Source: Methylocella silvestris
Lineage (GTDB): Bacteria; Pseudomonadota; Alphaproteobacteria; Rhizobiales; Beijerinckiaceae
Direction: 5' to 3'
Length of the DNA: 59,863 nucleotides
Assembly: GCF_002891535.1 (NCBI RefSeq)
Contig: NZ_PDZR01000024.1
Coordinates: forward strand, 1-59,863
Under the pieces are notes generated by a model that was not told the DNA's origin, searched no databases, and worked only from the letters and a program-made list of their open reading frames with translations. Each line of letters begins with the position of its first letter. The stretch's first letter is position 1. Shown piece after piece: positions 8,205 through 16,161 of the stretch. The translations under genes and the position numbers were made by a program.

Positions 8205-8711
8205 TCAATTGGACCCCGACTCGTCCCGGGCGCCCCGACGGGCCTTGTTTTTCGCGGCCCTGGCCGACCATTCGTTCGGAGACGCCGGAGTGTCCTTGAC
8301 CGGCTCCTCCACTTCCCCATCAAAGATATGAACACCGGCGAACTGCTCTCGCAAAAGCTTGATCAATCGATCGACGGCGGGGTCCAGCATCCTGACCCAG
8401 ATCGTCTCCTCCTCCGATCCCAGCTCCCGCATCTCGGCGATCCGGGCGAGAGAGGTCTCTCTGTCTTCCATCATCAGCGAAGCAGCAACGCGCGCCGCGT
8501 TGAGTAGGGCTGAAACGGCGGGATCGCTTTTTGCCTGGATCATCAGGCGAGGAATAATCTGCGTTTCGATCATCCGCCTCAGACGGGCGTTTCGATCGCC
8601 GTCTTCAGCGGTCCCTGCGCCGTTCGCAGATAAGGCGTAGCCGTGCGCCGCATCTGGCCGGTCGCCATGTTGCGCCGGCGCGCGAATTTTCAGGTGCGCC
8701 TCAAATTTCAT
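8205..8711 (-). CDS. AerR/PpaA-like helical cap-domain protein without B12-binding domain
   Basis: This protein of about 168 aa starts at ATG 8711; upstream sequence in the same frame is Arg/Cys-rich and unlikely to be coding. Residues around LRRMIETQIIPRLMIQAKSD match ARTIESEIIPRLMIAHSEE of the AerR/PpaA protein at 32055-33023. EEETIWVRMLDPAVDRLIKL matches its VETIYMDLLAPAARRLGDL. These are the N-terminal segment and first helical-bundle part of AerR. The cobalamin-binding Rossmann half and its His are absent; instead a short Lys/Arg-rich tail follows. It precedes bphO by 106 bases on the same strand. It may be a cofactor-free partner of PpsR or of the phytochrome system, but that is inference. 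Confidence 0.6.
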   Translation of the reverse strand: MKFEAHLKIRAPAQHGDRPDAAHGYALSANGAGTAEDGDRNARLRRMIETQIIPRLMIQAKSDPAVSALLNAARVAASLMMEDRETSLARIAEMRELGSEEETIWVRMLDPAVDRLIKLLREQFAGVHIFDGEVEEPVKDTPASPNEWSARAAKNKARRGARDESGSN

Positions 8712-8947
8712 ATCCCGCACGCGCCGCCTCCCCGGATCGATACGATGATATTCTTCTTGTCCGGCCCCTTTTCCCGAGAACGGTCCCGCGAGCCGAAAGC
8801 CGTCGCAAACTGCCATGTTTCGCGCGATTGGCAAACCTTGATCGCGCGAAAATCGAAATTTCCCAAAGCATAATCCGCAGAGGCGTAGCTTCTCTGCACC
8901 GTTCCTCAGCGCGCCAGCAAATCGCCACTCACAAACCAGCGAAGGCT

Positions 8948-10201
8948 CTACAATGGCCGCGTTTTCGCCGACGCGGCGCCCGACCGAGACAGCACATAAA
9001 GCCCAACATCCGTCGCGCCGCTGCGAAAGCCGCCCTCGCAATAGCCAAGATAATATTCCCAAAGCTTTCTGAAGCGGAGATCAAACCCGAGCGTCTCGAT
9101 CGTCGCCCAGTTTTTCTGAAAGCGCGTCGCCCATTCGGCGAGAGTCGCCGCATAGCTTTCGCCAAAGGCCCGGATCGCAAGGAGATCGAAGCCGGCGTCC
9201 GTGATGTTTTTGCGAAGGAGGCTGGGCGACGGCAGCATGCCGCCGGGGAAGACATAGCGCTGGATGAAATCCGAGGCGCTTTCATAGGAGCTGAAGCGCG
9301 CGTCCTCGATCGTGATGACCTGGATGGCAGCGAGGCCTTCGTAACTGAGACGTGCGCGCATCACGTCGAAATAGGCCGGCCAGAAGTGTTTCCCGACGGC
9401 CTCAAGCATCTCGATCGAAACCACCCGATCGAATGTGCCAGTCACATCGCGATAATCCTGCAGGCGTATGTCCGCGCGGCCGGCAAGCCCTGCGCGCGCG
9501 AGACGCGCCATGGTGTAATCGCGCTGCGCCGGCGAGAGGGTAATCCCGGTGACCTCGCAGCCGCGTTCGATCAGCTTCTGCGCCAGGCTGCCCCAGCCGC
9601 AGCCGATTTCGAGCACGCGTTCGCCGCCGGAGAGAGCCAGCTGGTCCAGGATGAAATTCTGCTTCGCTTCCTGCGCCGCCTCAAGCGTCAGATTCGGCTC
9701 GTGAAAAAGAGCGGACGAATAATTCATGTCCTCATCGAGCCAGAGCCCGAAAAATTCATTGCCGAGATCATAGTGGTCCATGATGTTGCGCCGGCTGCCG
9801 CGCCGCGTATTGGCCCGAAGCGCGTGACGCAAACGGTTGAGCATGCGGACTGGAAAAAAGCCGCTCATGGCGTTTTGCAAGCCCGAATCATTGCGCGCGG
9901 CGAGTTCGATCAGCGCCGCCAGATTCGGGGTTGTCCAATCGCCCTCAAGATAGGCGGCGCCAAATCCGGTGTTGCCTTCGAGGAAAAGGCGGCGGATCGC
10001 CCTCCAGCGGCGCACATGAATCTCCGCGCCAGGACCAGGCTGCGCGCCGCGATGTCGAATCGTTTCGCCGCCCGGCGTGATGATCGTCAGGCTGCCGATC
10101 GTCATTTTGCGCAGAAGCGTGTGCAATATCAGATGGCGGACGTTGGCGCGGACATCCTGAGGCGCGAGGAGGCGTTCTCCTTCATTAATCTCGTTCGTCA
10201 A
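8948..10201 (-). CDS. Cyclopropane-fatty-acid-synthase-like SAM methyltransferase
   Basis: A 417-residue protein of the Cfa/UfaM class. The SAM-binding glycine loop VLEIGCGWGSLAQKL and the post-I motif GITLSPAQRDY are clear, and the C-terminal part (FIQRYVFPGGMLPSP) is typical of Cfa. It methylates double bonds of membrane phospholipid acyl chains. It is the last gene of a three-gene leftward operon (FAD protein, DUF1365, Cfa) with ATGA overlaps. In Rhodobacter sphaeroides a comparable gene set belongs to the singlet-oxygen (RpoE-ChrR) response and to methylated furan fatty-acid synthesis, so this one may be UfaM rather than a true cyclopropane synthase. Confidence 0.88.
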   Translation of the reverse strand: MTNEINEGERLLAPQDVRANVRHLILHTLLRKMTIGSLTIITPGGETIRHRGAQPGPGAEIHVRRWRAIRRLFLEGNTGFGAAYLEGDWTTPNLAALIELAARNDSGLQNAMSGFFPVRMLNRLRHALRANTRRGSRRNIMDHYDLGNEFFGLWLDEDMNYSSALFHEPNLTLEAAQEAKQNFILDQLALSGGERVLEIGCGWGSLAQKLIERGCEVTGITLSPAQRDYTMARLARAGLAGRADIRLQDYRDVTGTFDRVVSIEMLEAVGKHFWPAYFDVMRARLSYEGLAAIQVITIEDARFSSYESASDFIQRYVFPGGMLPSPSLLRKNITDAGFDLLAIRAFGESYAATLAEWATRFQKNWATIETLGFDLRFRKLWEYYLGYCEGGFRSGATDVGLYVLSRSGAASAKTRPL

Positions 10202-10995
10202 GGACGGACCTCATCTCTTTCGGGAAGCGGGATAAGACTTGGCGACTGGTCCGGCGGGCCGGGCGAGGGCCTAAGACGCATGCCTTTCAGCAACAGGCGC
10301 AGCGCCTCGAAGTGAATTCCGGCGATGACTTTCAAGGTCATCAACGGATAGGCGAAGAGGAGGCCAAGCAGCCTGCCGCCGGTAAATTCAACGCGCCGCC
10401 CGGAAAAACTCGTGGCGAGCATCACGCCTTCCGGATCAGCCGCATTGACGTTGAAAGCCATCCGCGCGCCGGGCGGCCGGATCGTGAACCTGTAGGTTAG
10501 CTCCATGTCCATGAAGGGAGACACATGCAGCCGCTTCGGGCAATGTTGCGCGATGCGCTCCTGTTGACCGCGCGCGTCGAACAGATAGACGTGCTTCTCG
10601 CCAAATGTATTGTTGACCTCATAGAGGATGGCGACCAGATCGCTTTCTGCGCTGTAGCAGAAATACACGCTGATCGGATTGAAGACATAGCCGAAAACGC
10701 GCGGCATGCATAAAAGCCGTATGGGGCCGCCCTCGGCTGAAAGGCCGGCGAGCCGCAACGCGCCCTCGACTTTCGCGCGCAAGGACTCGGCGCCGGCGTA
10801 TAAATGATCCTTGTCATGGAAACTGATCACATTGGCGCGGTTATAGCCGAACAGCCGCAGCTCGCCGTCGAGCGCGGCAAGCTCGTCGAGATCGAAAAGA
10901 GCAAGAAAAATCCCGTAGCGGAACCTGTGGCGACGCGGCCTCAGGCGCTGATGCATGACGACGCCGGGATAAAAACAGGACGCCCGCGGCTTCAT
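10198..10995 (-). CDS. DUF1365 family protein
   Basis: A 265-residue protein starting MKPRASCFYPGVVMHQRLRP. The blocks HRFRYGIFLALFDLDELA, MPRVFGYVFNPISVYFCY and YEVNNTFGEKHVYLF are hallmarks of DUF1365. Members are nearly always found between a FAD-dependent oxidoreductase and a Cfa-like methyltransferase, as here, with 4-base overlaps on both sides. The biochemical role is unproven; context points to modification of unsaturated membrane fatty acids or protection from singlet oxygen. Confidence 0.88.
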   Translation of the reverse strand: MKPRASCFYPGVVMHQRLRPRRHRFRYGIFLALFDLDELAALDGELRLFGYNRANVISFHDKDHLYAGAESLRAKVEGALRLAGLSAEGGPIRLLCMPRVFGYVFNPISVYFCYSAESDLVAILYEVNNTFGEKHVYLFDARGQQERIAQHCPKRLHVSPFMDMELTYRFTIRPPGARMAFNVNAADPEGVMLATSFSGRRVEFTGGRLLGLLFAYPLMTLKVIAGIHFEALRLLLKGMRLRPSPGPPDQSPSLIPLPERDEVRP

Positions 10996-12335
10996 AACGG
11001 AGCCATCTCCGCATCATGCAGCCTGAGCGAGGGAATGCGCCCGGATTCATTCGGCACGCTCCAGGGACGGCGCACGCCGCCGATCTGTTCGGCGACGGCC
11101 AGTCCGGCCTGCAATCCATCCTCGTGAAAGCCGGCGCCGAAATAGGAGCCGCAAAACCAGATGTTGCGCTTGCCCTGCAGGCTCCAGAGCCGCCGTTGCG
11201 CGTCCAGCGCCGCGGCGTCGAAAACGGGATGATGATAGATTTCACTGTGCAGGACGGAGCCGCGGCGCGGCGCATTCGGCGGGTTGAGCGTCACGAAAAT
11301 ATTCTCGGGCCCGGGCAGGTCTTGCAGCATGTTCATCCAGTAGGTGACGCAGAGGGAATCTCCGCCGCCCTCGCGCATGGTGAGATAGTTCCAGCTGGCC
11401 CACGCCTTGCGCCGCCTCGGCATCAGCATGTCGTCGGTGTGGAGCACGGCCGCATTGCCGCTGTACCTGAACGCGCCAAGCAGCCGCCGCTCATCGGCGC
11501 TGGGGTCCGCCAGCATTGCAAGCGCGTCGTCGGCGTGGGCGGCGATGACGACGTGATCGAACTGCTCAACATGCCCGGCCGGCGACCGGATTTCCGCGCC
11601 TGCAGCCGTCTGCCGGACGGTCAGCGCGGGACTTTCATATCTGACCTCGATATCGCGCAGTATCCGTTCGACATAGGCGCGGCTGCCGCCGGAGACCGTG
11701 CGCCAGACGGGCCTTCCGACCAGCTTCAGGAGGCCGTGATTGTCGAAGAATTTTATGAAGGCTTCGGCCGGAAAATCGAGCATGGTTGTGGCCGGCGCCG
11801 ACCAGATCGCGGCGGCCATCGGCAGAATGTGATCGTCGCGGAAGGGCTCGCCAAACTTCTCCCGCGTGAGATAGGCGCCAAGACTGACGCCCTGCAATGT
11901 CCCGAGATGGGCCGGGGCGTTGGCGTAGAAGCGCCGCAGATCCCGCAGCATCGACCAGAAGCGGGGGCTCGCCATATTGCGAGGCTGCGCGAAAAGCCCC
12001 CTGAGATCGACGCCGCCGCTATATTCGAGGCGGCCGCCGTCGAGGGACACGGCAAACGACATTTCCGATTGTTGCGTCTTGACCCCGATATGGTCGAACA
12101 GCGCCGTCAGATTGGGATAGGTCAGCGTATTGTAAACGATGAAGCCGGTGTCGACAGGCAAAACGCCCGAGGCGGTTTTGACGTCGACCGTGTTGCTATG
12201 CCCGCCGGGCCGCGCCGCCCGCTCGAACATTCTGACGCGATGGGCGCCGCTCAAGAGCCAGGCCGCGGCCATGCCCGCAATTCCGGCGCCGACGACGGCA
12301 ATATTGTAGCCGCTCCCGCGGTCCCCTTGAGTCAT
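10992..12335 (-). CDS. FAD/NAD(P)-binding amine-oxidase-like oxidoreductase (COG2907 type)
   Basis: A 447-residue protein with an N-terminal dinucleotide-binding fold (NIAVVGAGIAGMAAAWLL) followed by ERAARPGGHSNTVDV. A C-terminal FAD segment FCGSYFGAGFHEDGLQAGLA closes the flavin site. The family is linked to acyl-chain desaturation in furan fatty-acid synthesis in Rhodobacter. It is the first gene of the leftward lipid operon, and an ECF-like promoter (GAAAC-N16-CGTA) lies 19-44 bases upstream of its start. Confidence 0.88.
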   Translation of the reverse strand: MTQGDRGSGYNIAVVGAGIAGMAAAWLLSGAHRVRMFERAARPGGHSNTVDVKTASGVLPVDTGFIVYNTLTYPNLTALFDHIGVKTQQSEMSFAVSLDGGRLEYSGGVDLRGLFAQPRNMASPRFWSMLRDLRRFYANAPAHLGTLQGVSLGAYLTREKFGEPFRDDHILPMAAAIWSAPATTMLDFPAEAFIKFFDNHGLLKLVGRPVWRTVSGGSRAYVERILRDIEVRYESPALTVRQTAAGAEIRSPAGHVEQFDHVVIAAHADDALAMLADPSADERRLLGAFRYSGNAAVLHTDDMLMPRRRKAWASWNYLTMREGGGDSLCVTYWMNMLQDLPGPENIFVTLNPPNAPRRGSVLHSEIYHHPVFDAAALDAQRRLWSLQGKRNIWFCGSYFGAGFHEDGLQAGLAVAEQIGGVRRPWSVPNESGRIPSLRLHDAEMAPL

Positions 12336-12353
12336 TTTTTTCCCCCAGTCTAT

Positions 12354-12379
12354 ATACGGCCCGCGCAGGCAAAGGTTTC
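12354..12379 (-). promoter_or_regulatory. ECF-sigma-like promoter for the leftward lipid operon
   Basis: Read leftward, GAAAC (12375-12379) and CGTAT (12354-12358) are separated by 16 bases and lie just upstream of the FAD oxidoreductase start at 12335. The AAC and CGT cores with this spacing match the general form of extracytoplasmic-function sigma promoters. A similar element faces the other way at 12416-12441. Confidence 0.45.
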
Positions 12380-12415
12380 AAGCCCGAAAAGAAATGATTT
12401 TCATAAAATATCGAC

Positions 12416-12441
12416 GGAACTTATCGCCGCCATCACGCGTA
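12416..12441 (+). promoter_or_regulatory. ECF-sigma-like promoter for the rightward hydrolase operon
   Basis: GGAAC (12416-12420) and CGTA (12438-12441) are separated by 17 bases and lie 41 bases before the hydrolase ATG at 12482. This is close to the general-stress (EcfG) consensus GGAAC-N16/17-CGTT. With the leftward element it would make the whole lipid cluster respond to one stress sigma factor. Confidence 0.45.
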
Positions 12442-12481
12442 TCCCGGCGACGCTGCGCGCTCTAACGTCCGAGCTTTTTGA

Positions 12482-13318
12482 ATGTTTCGTCTGGACGAGC
12501 GCCTCGGCCTCGCTCTCCTCAATCTACCGGTCTTGTCAGGCGCAAAAGCGATCGCGCGCGATGTCGCCTATGGAGCGCAGCCGCGCCGCCGTCTCGACGT
12601 CTATGCTCCGACCGCCGCGTCATCGGCGCCGGTCGTTGTTTTTCTGCACGGCGGCGGTTGGGAGACCGGCGCAAAGGAGGACCACCGCTTTGTGATGGGC
12701 GCCCTCGCCGGGCGCGGCTTTGTCGCGATCACATTGAACTACGGGCTCTATCCAGCCGTGCGTTATCCGGTGTTTCTGGAGGACGCGGCGATGGCGGTCG
12801 CATGGACGAAGAACCAGGCCGCGGAGTTTGGCGGCGATCCGGCGCGCATCGTGCTTCTCGGCCACTCCGCGGGCGCCTATATTGCGGCCATGCTGAGCCT
12901 CGATGCGCGTTGGCTCGGCGGCGTCGGACTTGATCCTGCGCGCGATATAGCGGCCGCGATCGGGCTTGCCGGCCCTTATGATTTTCTTCCCCTGCGAAGC
13001 CCCGTGCTCAGAACCATTTTCGGGGCGCCGGAAAGCTGGCCGCAGACCCAGCCGATCGCCTATGTGACAGGCGAGAATCCGAAGATGCTGCTCGCGACAG
13101 GCGATGACGACGACGCGGTCGATCCCTGCAAACCACACCGTCTGGCGGCTAAAATCCGCGAATCAGGCGGCGACGTACAAACGATCGTCTACCCGGGCCT
13201 GTCGCATCGCGGCATCCTCGCGGCGCTCGCCATGCCTTTGCGTTTTCTGGCGCCCGTGCTTGACGATATCGCCGGCTTCATCGCGCAGCTTCGCCCTCGA
13301 ACATCGGATCGGCCGTGA
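12482..13318 (+). CDS. Alpha/beta hydrolase (esterase/lipase family)
   Basis: A 278-residue hydrolase with oxyanion motif HGGGWETG, nucleophile elbow GHSAGAYIAA, a likely acid around DDDDAVDP and a catalytic His in GLSHRGILA. The family (COG0657) hydrolyses esters. There is no signal peptide, so it is probably cytoplasmic. The downstream DUF1295 gene overlaps its stop (GTGA). It is divergent from the FAD/DUF1365/Cfa operon and probably part of the same stress-linked lipid cluster. Its substrate is unknown. Confidence 0.85.
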   Translation: MFRLDERLGLALLNLPVLSGAKAIARDVAYGAQPRRRLDVYAPTAASSAPVVVFLHGGGWETGAKEDHRFVMGALAGRGFVAITLNYGLYPAVRYPVFLEDAAMAVAWTKNQAAEFGGDPARIVLLGHSAGAYIAAMLSLDARWLGGVGLDPARDIAAAIGLAGPYDFLPLRSPVLRTIFGAPESWPQTQPIAYVTGENPKMLLATGDDDDAVDPCKPHRLAAKIRESGGDVQTIVYPGLSHRGILAALAMPLRFLAPVLDDIAGFIAQLRPRTSDRP

Positions 13319-14124
13319 CCGGAATCATCATCATCATAGCTTGCGTCGCGCTTTTGAATTGCGCCATCATGGGGCTTGCGACGCTCGCGCAGCGCGCTAC
13401 CGGCAAATCAGGCTGGGCGGACGCGTTTTGGACGTTTGGCGTCGGCGTTTCAGGGGTCATCTTCGCCCTTGCGCCCCTTGCGCCCGAAGGAGGCCCTTCG
13501 TCGCGCGCGCTGCTCGTCGCCACCATGGTCTCCCTGTGGGCCGCGCGGCTCTGCGCCCATATCGCGCAGCGCGCCTTTCACGGGCCTGACGATCCACGCT
13601 ACGCCGCCTTGAAGCGCGAATGGGGCGAGGCTGCCGCGCGCAAAATGTTCTGGTTTTTGCAAACGCAGGCGTTTTTCGCCGTGTTTCTCGCGCTAAGCGT
13701 CTGGGCCGCAGCCACCAATCCGCGGCCCGGCCTCGATATGAGGGATTTTGCTGGCGCATTGCTGCTTGCGATCGCCGTCATCGGAGAAACGGCGGCGGAT
13801 CGGACCCTGCGGAATTTCGCACGCAATCCGGCCCATCGCGGCCGCGTCTGCGATATCGGACTCTGGCGCTGGTCGCGGCATCCCAACTATTTTTGCGAAT
13901 GGCTCGTCTGGCTCGCCTATCCGGTCATCGCCATCGATCTATCGGGCGCATATCTCTGGGGCTGGTTCGCATTGACGGCGCCGGCGGCGATGTACTGGCT
14001 GCTGGTTTATGTGTCAGGCGTTCCGCTGCTCGAAAAACATATGCTGGAAAGCCGGGGCGAGGCGTACCGCGCCTATTGCGACCGCACCAGCGCGTTTTTT
14101 CCGTGGCCGCCGAAATCGGCCTAG
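13315..14124 (+). CDS. DUF1295 (steroid 5-alpha-reductase-like) membrane protein
   Basis: A 269-residue polytopic membrane protein with a GTG start at 13315 that overlaps the hydrolase stop. Signature blocks are WADAFWTFGVGVSG, WAARLCAHIAQRAF, DIGLWRWSRHPNYFCEWLVW and the C-terminal YRAYCDRTSAFFPW. The RHPNYFCEW block is the conserved reductase/methyltransferase-fold motif of DUF1295. Members co-occur with the FAD/DUF1365/Cfa set. It ends on the convergent DUF2177 gene, and the two stops share CTAG. Confidence 0.88.
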   Translation: MTGIIIIIACVALLNCAIMGLATLAQRATGKSGWADAFWTFGVGVSGVIFALAPLAPEGGPSSRALLVATMVSLWAARLCAHIAQRAFHGPDDPRYAALKREWGEAAARKMFWFLQTQAFFAVFLALSVWAAATNPRPGLDMRDFAGALLLAIAVIGETAADRTLRNFARNPAHRGRVCDIGLWRWSRHPNYFCEWLVWLAYPVIAIDLSGAYLWGWFALTAPAAMYWLLVYVSGVPLLEKHMLESRGEAYRAYCDRTSAFFPWPPKSA

Positions 14125-14522
14125 GCGTGCAAGGCGCGCGTGATGAGAAATCCTGCGGAGGCGGCCGTCGCCGTCAGAATCGCGCCCCATGTCATGTCGA
14201 TCAGACTGAGCGTCCACGTCCAGTTGCGGACCGTCGCCTGACTGGTCAGATCATAGGTCGCGTAGCAAAAAAAGCCGAACAGGGCGCCGTAAGTCGCGGC
14301 GGTCGAAAGCCGCCCGCTCGTCAACGCCGGCGAGACGGCGAATATCACCACGCCTGCAACGAACAGCGCGTAGAAAATGAGCGCGGGCGGCGCGTCGAAT
14401 CCGGGACGCAAAACGTCCTGCAGCGTCGCCCTGTAGAGCCTGTCCCCCATCAGGCTTAGCCACACGAAATCTAGCCCGAGAAAGACGACGGCGGTCGACG
14501 CATAGGCGATCACATAACGCAT
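14121..14522 (-). CDS. DUF2177 family membrane protein
   Basis: A 133-residue four-helix membrane protein starting MRYVIAYASTAVVFLGLDFVW, with FGFFCYATYDLTSQATVRNW, the family signature, near the end. DUF2177 genes are regular members of the same lipid/photo-oxidative-stress clusters. It is transcribed leftward and shares its divergent upstream region with crtI. No function is established. Confidence 0.85.
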   Translation of the reverse strand: MRYVIAYASTAVVFLGLDFVWLSLMGDRLYRATLQDVLRPGFDAPPALIFYALFVAGVVIFAVSPALTSGRLSTAATYGALFGFFCYATYDLTSQATVRNWTWTLSLIDMTWGAILTATAASAGFLITRALHA

Positions 14523-14655
14523 GTTTGACGTCCCTCGCCGGAAACGGATTTGGCCGGCCTGTCTCTTTTTGCTTCAACCTTGTCGCGCGCGCTTCGTTCC
14601 TTTGCTAGCATGTTTGCGGAAAACGAGAAAAGTCGATGCGCGCGAAGACGATGAC

Positions 14656-16146
14656 ATGAACGCCACTCCTTCAGCCGTCGTCGTGGGGGGAGGATTTGGC
14701 GGAATCGCCGCCGCGCTGCGTCTGCGCGCCAAGGGCTGGCGCGTCACCCTGTTCGATCGCGCGCCGATGCTCGGCGGCCGCGCGCAAGTCTTTGAACGCG
14801 AAGGGTTCCGCCACGACGCGGGGCCGACCGTGATCACGGCGCCTTTCCTGATCGACGAATTGTTCGAACTCTTCGGCAAACGCCGCGAGGACTTTATCGA
14901 ATTCATTCCGCTTTCGCCCTGGTACCGATTTCGATTCGCAGATGGCGACGTCTTCGATTATGGCGGCAGCGTCGAAGACACGCTGGCCGAGATCCAGCGC
15001 ATAGAGCCTGCCGATGTCGCGGGCTATATGAATTTGCTCGAGCATTCCCGGCGGATGTTCGACACGGCGTTCACCGCTCTGGCCGACCAGCCGTTTCACG
15101 AATTGCCGACCATGATGCGGCAGGGCGCGGCTCTCGCTCGGCTTCGCGCCTACAAGACGGTCTGGGGCATGGTCTCGCATTTTCTGACGAACCCCAAGCT
15201 GCGGCAGGCTTTTTCCATTCAGCCCTTGCTGCTCGGCGGCGACCCGTTCGAGACCACAAGCATCTACAGCCTGATCCATTATCTCGAACGCCAATGGGGC
15301 GTGCTCTTCGCGAAAGGCGGAACAGGCGCGATCATCGCGGCGCTGGCGAAACTCATGGCGGACCAGGGCGTCGACATTCGCCTCAACTCCACCGTCGACC
15401 GCATTCTGATCGAAGGCGGCGCGGCGCGCGGCGTGAGGCTTTCGAGCGGCGAAATCATCGCCTCCGACATCGTCGTCTCGAACGCCGATCCGATGCATCT
15501 CTATCGGGAAATGATCGACGCATCCGAGCAGCCGCTTTCGATCCGCCTGAAGACGCATTCGAAGCTGTCGATGGGCCTGTTCGTTCTCTATTTCGGGACG
15601 CGGCGCCAATATAAAGATGTGGCGCATCATACGATCTGGCTCGGAGCGCGCTACAAGGAGCTGCTTGCCGACATTTTTCGACGCCGCATTCTGCCCGACG
15701 ATTTCTCGCTCTATGTGCATCGGCCGACGGCGACGGATCCGAGCTTTGCGCCGCCCGGCTGCGACAGCTTTTACGTGCTCTGTCCTGTGCCTAATCTTTT
15801 GGGCGAGATCGATTGGGCCGTCGAGGCGCCGAAGCTTCAGGCGCGCATCGTCAAGGCGCTCGACGCGACGATGCTGCCCGGCCTCGCGGAGGTCATGACA
15901 GCTGATTTCTTCATGACGCCGGAGGACTTCGCCTCGCGCTATCTGAGCTTCGCCGGGGCCGGCTTTTCGATCGCGCCGCTGTTTTCGCAGTCCGCCTGGT
16001 TTCGCTTTCACAATCGAGCCGAAGGGGTCGCAAATCTTTATCTTGCCGGAGCGGGAACGCATCCAGGCGCCGGAATTCCTGGCGTGCTCTGTTCGGCGAA
16101 AGTGCTCGACCGTCTTGTGCCGCCGGCGAACGCGTTCGTGCGATAG
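14656..16146 (+). CDS. crtI: Phytoene desaturase
   Basis: A 496-residue FAD enzyme converting phytoene to neurosporene/lycopene at the membrane surface. ATG 14656 is chosen because the dinucleotide fold follows at once (VVVGGGFGGIAAALRLRAKG). The C-terminal carotenoid-desaturase signature is NLYLAGAGTHPGAGIPGVL. It is separated from crtB by more than 42 kb and from the other crt genes by the bch/puh operon. The 133-base upstream region shared with DUF2177 has no TGT-N12-ACA box, so it is probably not under direct PpsR control. It converges on hemA, with 15 bases between stops. Confidence 0.95.
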   Translation: MNATPSAVVVGGGFGGIAAALRLRAKGWRVTLFDRAPMLGGRAQVFEREGFRHDAGPTVITAPFLIDELFELFGKRREDFIEFIPLSPWYRFRFADGDVFDYGGSVEDTLAEIQRIEPADVAGYMNLLEHSRRMFDTAFTALADQPFHELPTMMRQGAALARLRAYKTVWGMVSHFLTNPKLRQAFSIQPLLLGGDPFETTSIYSLIHYLERQWGVLFAKGGTGAIIAALAKLMADQGVDIRLNSTVDRILIEGGAARGVRLSSGEIIASDIVVSNADPMHLYREMIDASEQPLSIRLKTHSKLSMGLFVLYFGTRRQYKDVAHHTIWLGARYKELLADIFRRRILPDDFSLYVHRPTATDPSFAPPGCDSFYVLCPVPNLLGEIDWAVEAPKLQARIVKALDATMLPGLAEVMTADFFMTPEDFASRYLSFAGAGFSIAPLFSQSAWFRFHNRAEGVANLYLAGAGTHPGAGIPGVLCSAKVLDRLVPPANAFVR

Positions 16147-16161
16147 GCACTTTGCGGCGAC

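Noticed and set aside
8098-8335. N-terminal extension of bphO to 8335
   Set aside because: The added residues are Arg/Pro-rich low complexity and overlap the upstream AerR-like gene; the family starts near 8098 or 8065.
11016-12695. 559-codon + strand frame opposite the FAD oxidoreductase gene
   Set aside because: Antisense composition; it also runs into the start of the hydrolase gene in the wrong frame.
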